Assembly: GCA_040882565.1 (NCBI GenBank)
Contig: JBBEAZ010000044.1
Coordinates: 1 to 64,000 of the forward strand
Reading direction: 5' to 3'
DNA: 64,000 nucleotides
DNA from: CF-162 sp040882565
GTDB taxonomy: Bacteria; Chloroflexota; Dehalococcoidia; SM23-28-2; RBG-16-64-32
This document shows, one piece after another, positions 60,408 to 64,000 of the stretch. A program made the position numbers and the translations under genes. Position 1 is the first letter of the stretch; each line of letters starts with the position of its first letter. The notes under the pieces were generated by a model that saw nothing but the letters and a program-made list of their open reading frames with translations, was not told where the DNA came from and ran no database searches.

Positions 60408-61412
60408 CTAGCGTTCTCTGGCTGAGGAGGCGAGTTCAGGCGATGGCGCCGGGCTGCCGACAATCGTGTCCTGGGCCGCCCTTATCGCTGCGGAGGCTTC
60501 CCGCTTAGCGCGGAAGGCCGTGACCCCGGCCCAGGCCGCGCCCGCCACCGCCCAGCCAGCGAGACCGTCGACGGCGTAGTGCTCGCCGAGGTAGACGATG
60601 GAGAAGAGCATCGAGACGGCGAAAGCCGCGCCGGCCCACCGCAGCCAGCGATACTTCCAGAGCGCAATAGCCATCAGGAAGGGGATCGCTGCGTGCAACG
60701 ACGGCATCGCCGCTACATTGTTGGCGCCGGCGATCTGGTAGACGTTCTGATACGCACCCGGGGCGACCTCGCCGGAGACGTCCGGCAGGACCTGGTAGAC
60801 GTGGGGGATGTGGCCGAGTTGACCTGCCATCCACGGTGGCGCCGTCGGCAGGAGCGCGGCGGTCAAGAGACCGAGATAGAGGGTGAGCATAAAGGAGAAG
60901 GCGTAGGTCTTAAAGCGGTCGTTGTCGAACCGCCAGAGGGCGAACGCCAGCGCGTGCGGCGCGAAGAAGTACGCGAGATAGACGCCGATCGTGTAGGTCT
61001 CCAGCGGGCCGAGCCGGGCGAAAGTATAGAACTGGTCCTGGAGCCAGATGCTGGGAATAGTGCCGAAGAAGAGCGCCTTCTCCATCGCCACCGGGTAGTC
61101 AAACTGCACCGGCATCCCCATCCCGTCGGCGTGGCCGCGGAGTTGCGCGAACAGAATGAAACCGGTGACGTAGAGCGCCCAAACCCTGAATGAGGTACCG
61201 TCCAAAGCCATGTACACGGCGATCAGCGAGATGGCATAGGTCAGCGCGTAGACCTCCGGCGACGATCCGCTGCGGATCGAGGCCAGCAGCCAGACGGCGA
61301 GGGCGGCGAGGGCCGCGCGGTAGATGATTTTGAGCGCGGCCAGCGCCGGGGTAGCATACCGCGACAAATCGCGCGCGAAGCCACCCGAATAGGTCGTGGC
61401 CCCCGCGCTCAT
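60408..61412 (-). CDS. PAP2-family membrane phosphatase/transferase, copy B
   Basis: A 334-residue paralogue of copy A with the same motifs (MPSLHAAIPFLMA; YLGEHYAVDGLAGW) and the same loop AALLPTAPPWMAGQLGHIPHV. Its ATG overlaps the GT39 copy B stop by 4 bases. The N-terminal and C-terminal tails differ most from copy A. Confidence 0.85.
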   Translation of the reverse strand: MSAGATTYSGGFARDLSRYATPALAALKIIYRAALAALAVWLLASIRSGSSPEVYALTYAISLIAVYMALDGTSFRVWALYVTGFILFAQLRGHADGMGMPVQFDYPVAMEKALFFGTIPSIWLQDQFYTFARLGPLETYTIGVYLAYFFAPHALAFALWRFDNDRFKTYAFSFMLTLYLGLLTAALLPTAPPWMAGQLGHIPHVYQVLPDVSGEVAPGAYQNVYQIAGANNVAAMPSLHAAIPFLMAIALWKYRWLRWAGAAFAVSMLFSIVYLGEHYAVDGLAGWAVAGAAWAGVTAFRAKREASAAIRAAQDTIVGSPAPSPELASSARER

Positions 61413-62983
61413 CGGCCGTTCCTCTCGTAGACGCCGGCATAGTAAACCTTACCCATGTAGCGGTAGTTGGCGGCCAACCAGGCTTCGATGTCCGGCGTGT
61501 AGAGACTCTCGGTCGTCCACCCCTCGTAGACTGCGCTGTCGATGATGTACGCCGGCGGGTTCGCCTGCAGGTCCTCCAGCGCCTCGTCGATGTAGGAATG
61601 GTTGGTCCAAAAGGGGCGGTCCATGATGAACCGCGTCGGCGACTTGCGGTCAGCGTAGAAGTAAAGCTCACTCTGGAAGCCAAGGTTGTAGATCGTCTCG
61701 CCCGGTTCCGTGTTCTTGTTAAGCCAGTGGCCGAACGCCGGCCCCTCGTTTTCCCAGGCGGCGCGGTCATCGTCGGCGTACTTTGCGATGTGCCGGGCCT
61801 CTGGCGTCTCGCGCAAGTACACATCCGCATTCTGGCTAAACGTCGCCGCCGCGAGGAGCCCGATCGCCGCGGGCATCCCCAGTCGGATTATCGGGTGCGA
61901 CCAGTGGTTCCGGATGAAAATCACGCCCAGCGGCGCCAGGAGCGCCATCGGCGCAAGCAGCGTCGTGTAGTAGTGGTCGTAGAAGCGCCCTGCGGCGATG
62001 ATCCCGAGCCAGTTCGCGGCGAGCCAGCCAAGGACCAGCGGCCTGTGTCCCGTCGCCCCTGACTTCGTGATCTGCAGGATCCCGAGCAGACCCAGAGGCA
62101 GCAACGGACCAAACGCGACGGTGACGTAAGTCGGCGAGTCGAGCAGCATGCCGATCTTGTCGGACATCGCTCCGTCGCCCACGTACATGACGGTGTAGAC
62201 GACCGTTGCCTCGAACAGCTCTGGTAGTGTTCCAGTCGCCGCAAACGGTGCGACCACTGCCACGAAGGCGACGAGGCAACCGCCGATCAGCGCACCACCC
62301 GAATCGCGGAAAGCAACCGTGCGCAACTCCCGCCAGCCACCGGCGCGGACAAGCGGCCATGCAAGTAAAGCGACGTAGAGGACAAACACGAAAAGTGAGA
62401 TGTGCTTCGTCGCGATCGCGATCCCGCTGAGGAATCCCGCCGCGGCATACCATCCCGGCAGGCTAGTCTTCTGACCCATCGAGAAGCAGTACAGAGCGCC
62501 GACGAGCGGCGGAATCATGAACGCTTCGGTGTTGGCGCTCATCTCCAGGGTCGCCAGGCCGAATGAGCAGGCGAGCGCCAGCGCCGCAGCGAGGCCGGCC
62601 CGATGCGAGAAGAGCAACTTCCCCTCGAGGTACATCAGGAAAGTCGCACCGGAGAGCAGCAGCGAGGCGAGGAGCCTCGGCGCCCAGACGTGCTCCCCGA
62701 ACATCATGAAGCTCGTCGCGTACCAGCCGAAGATCATCGGCGGTTTGTTGTCGAAGGCGTCGCGGTAGGGGATCTTGCCGTCGAGCATCATCTGCGCGAC
62801 GGTCGCATACAGACCCTCGTCGCGGAAGAGCGGCTCGGTGAGGAAGGGCAGGTAGAGAACGACCGGGATGGCGCAGATCGCGGCGATGAGGGCGAAGCGG
62901 CCCAACACCCGCGGTTGGATCCCGGCCGCCGCTCGCGCGGGGACGGGGAGCGTGAGCGTGCGGGTTTCCCCGACGACGCTCAT
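61409..62983 (-). CDS. GT39-type GT-C glycosyltransferase, copy B
   Basis: A 524-residue paralogue of copy A. The ATG at 62983 is preceded by AGGAGG. It shares the loop FRDEGLYATVAQMMLDGK and PYRDAFDNKPPMIFGWY and the soluble tail motif YNLGFQSELYFYADRKSP. It forms with PAP2 copy B the upstream unit of the tandem duplication. Upstream, a TGTAAC (63059-63064, minus) lacks the CGTC half, so this copy may be regulated differently. Confidence 0.87.
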   Translation of the reverse strand: MSVVGETRTLTLPVPARAAAGIQPRVLGRFALIAAICAIPVVLYLPFLTEPLFRDEGLYATVAQMMLDGKIPYRDAFDNKPPMIFGWYATSFMMFGEHVWAPRLLASLLLSGATFLMYLEGKLLFSHRAGLAAALALACSFGLATLEMSANTEAFMIPPLVGALYCFSMGQKTSLPGWYAAAGFLSGIAIATKHISLFVFVLYVALLAWPLVRAGGWRELRTVAFRDSGGALIGGCLVAFVAVVAPFAATGTLPELFEATVVYTVMYVGDGAMSDKIGMLLDSPTYVTVAFGPLLPLGLLGILQITKSGATGHRPLVLGWLAANWLGIIAAGRFYDHYYTTLLAPMALLAPLGVIFIRNHWSHPIIRLGMPAAIGLLAAATFSQNADVYLRETPEARHIAKYADDDRAAWENEGPAFGHWLNKNTEPGETIYNLGFQSELYFYADRKSPTRFIMDRPFWTNHSYIDEALEDLQANPPAYIIDSAVYEGWTTESLYTPDIEAWLAANYRYMGKVYYAGVYERNGR

Positions 62984-63106
62984 GAGCCTTGTTCCTCCTG
63001 GGTTGGTGATCCGAATGCCGGGCGAGCATTCATTTGGTTGTATCCACAAATTGAGATGGTTACAGTACGTTACGCTGGACAGCGCTTACCGTCTACATTG
63101 ATACAG

Positions 63107-63856
63107 ATGGCTTTTGTCCTCGCCGCTATCGGCGGATTCCTCTTCGGGCACCTCCTGGACCTCGTTTTCGTGCGTTTTTACACGGATGAGGACCCATCCG
63201 CCCCGCTCTACCACTGCCCGGCCTGCCGTTCGCCCTTCAAAGCGCGATTTGCGGTCCCGCTCGCTGGTTATGTCATGTCGCGCGGGCGTTGCCCCGATTG
63301 CCGCGCTGCCCTGCCACTGCGCTCGGTGATTCTGCCGATGGGGAGCGCGGCCCTCTTCGCAACCTCAGTCGCCGTCTTCGATGACGTCTTGCCGGCCGTC
63401 GCCGGCGGCATCTTCGCCAGCATCTTCCTGACCCTCACGCTGACGGACCTCGAGCGCCGACTCCTGCCGAACCGCATCGTCTACCCCTCGATCGTCCTCG
63501 CCATCGCCCTCTCGTGGGTCTGGCCCGACGCCTCGACCGGCGAGATACTCGCGGGCGGCGCAGCTGGTGTGACGCTTGGCGTGGCGCTCTTTGCGCTCTC
63601 CCTGTTGTTCGGGCCGGGCGCCTTCGGAATGGGCGACGTCAAGATGATCGCGCTCATTGGATTCGTCGTCGGCCCGGCTTCATTACTCGTTGGCATATTC
63701 CTCGGAACTCTCCTCGCAGGCCTGATGGCCGCGACGCTAATCTTCGCGAGGCTGAAGAGCCGCAAGGACTTCATCCCCCACGGCCCGTTCCTCGCCATCG
63801 GCGCCGTGATCGCCCTCTTCTGGGGCCCCGAGATCTGGGACATCTACCGCAGCTAG
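63107..63856 (+). CDS. Type IV/Flp prepilin peptidase
   Basis: A 249-residue integral membrane peptidase. The N-terminal cytoplasmic loop has two CxxC pairs (YHCPACRSPF, RGRCPDCRAAL) for N-methylation. The catalytic aspartates are in TLTDLERRLLP and FGMGDVKMIALIG (GxGD). The ATG at 63107 is used though its ribosome site is weak; a TTG 9 bases upstream is possible. It probably processes the Flp and TadE prepilins encoded at 56765-57504. Confidence 0.93.
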   Translation: MAFVLAAIGGFLFGHLLDLVFVRFYTDEDPSAPLYHCPACRSPFKARFAVPLAGYVMSRGRCPDCRAALPLRSVILPMGSAALFATSVAVFDDVLPAVAGGIFASIFLTLTLTDLERRLLPNRIVYPSIVLAIALSWVWPDASTGEILAGGAAGVTLGVALFALSLLFGPGAFGMGDVKMIALIGFVVGPASLLVGIFLGTLLAGLMAATLIFARLKSRKDFIPHGPFLAIGAVIALFWGPEIWDIYRS

Positions 63857-63901
63857 GCGCCGCACCCGTTTCCTTGACACCTCTCGCGCGCGGGCGCAAT
63901 C

Positions 63902-64000
63902 ATGGCGCTTACCATGTCGCAGGACGCCCCTCCTCTGCCCATCGTCATCGTTGACTACGACCCGCGCTGGCCCGGCATGTTCGCGGAGGAAAGCGCGCGG
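63902..64000 (+). CDS. GrpB/UPF0157-family protein, 5' part
   Basis: The first 33 codons of a gene that runs past the window. VIVDYDPRWPGMFAEESAR is the N-terminal signature of the GrpB nucleotidyltransferase-like family (YDPxWPxxFxxE). Two start codons are possible, ATG 63902 and ATG 63914. Function of the family is poorly known. Confidence 0.8.
   Translation, partial: MALTMSQDAPPLPIVIVDYDPRWPGMFAEESAR

Noticed and set aside
1..64000. CRISPR array, prophage or integron in the window
   Set aside because: No array of short regular repeats, no cas, integrase, capsid or terminase genes. The only direct repeats seen are the few listed.

Overview
The window is high-GC (roughly 60-65%), densely coded bacterial DNA. 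The gene content best fits a monoderm Chloroflexota lineage, possibly Dehalococcoidia-like. The pointers are a Tad pilus locus with no secretin gene, an LPKTG-type wall-sorting tail, hopanoid synthesis genes, an F420-type luciferase-like oxidoreductase, and an archaeal-looking HerA-NurA plus SbcD-SbcC operon. The assignment is inferred from gene content; Actinobacteriota are not formally excluded.

Layout. 1-100: 3' part of tRNA-Asp and a terminator. 299-7072: a 2200-residue secreted YD-repeat (RHS) protein whose C-terminal tip looks like a patchwork of peptides from unrelated conserved proteins (GroES and EF-Tu are recognisable), divergent from a small cupin. 7734-19255: two minus-strand surface-glycan operons with a methyltransferase, two paralogous giant GT-C membrane proteins, GT4 and GT2 glycosyltransferases, a flippase, an Ig-like LPKTG protein and, upstream, a metzincin protease. 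19349-21351: a divergent SDR and acyl-CoA dehydrogenase. 21387-21993: a DUF433/DUF5615 pair. 22099-28291: a DNA-end-processing operon nurA-herA-sbcD-sbcC. 28494-28796: a MIP18-type Fe-S assembly protein. 28793-38122: hopanoid synthesis in two operons (YjbQ-prenyltransferase-hpnH-hpnG-shc and hpnC-hpnD-hpnE), separated by a lower-GC patch with 22-bp direct repeats. 38216-44178: DUF1059, pirin, OB-fold, LLM oxidoreductase, glycerol kinase and a beta-lactamase-fold protein that has lost its catalytic residues. 44323-48237: glcDEF. 48400-49828: an ECF sigma factor and a translationally coupled partner. 50017-51167: two XRE regulators and a 59-residue protein that all share one C-terminal module. 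51177-57504: Tad/Flp pilus genes. 57684-62983: a tandemly duplicated GT39-PAP2 gene pair. 63107-63856: prepilin peptidase. 63902-end: start of a GrpB-family gene.

How it fits together. A bipartite element TGTAAC-N16/17-CGTC (once GGTAAC), resembling the consensus known for Bacillus sigma-X, lies upstream of the ECF sigma gene itself, both surface-glycan operons, the cpaB-headed pilus operon and one GT39-PAP2 operon. This suggests one envelope-remodelling regulon controlled by the sigma factor in this window. It is the strongest system-level inference here. The RHS tip mosaic and the XRE/orphan-domain family are the other two observations I would follow first.
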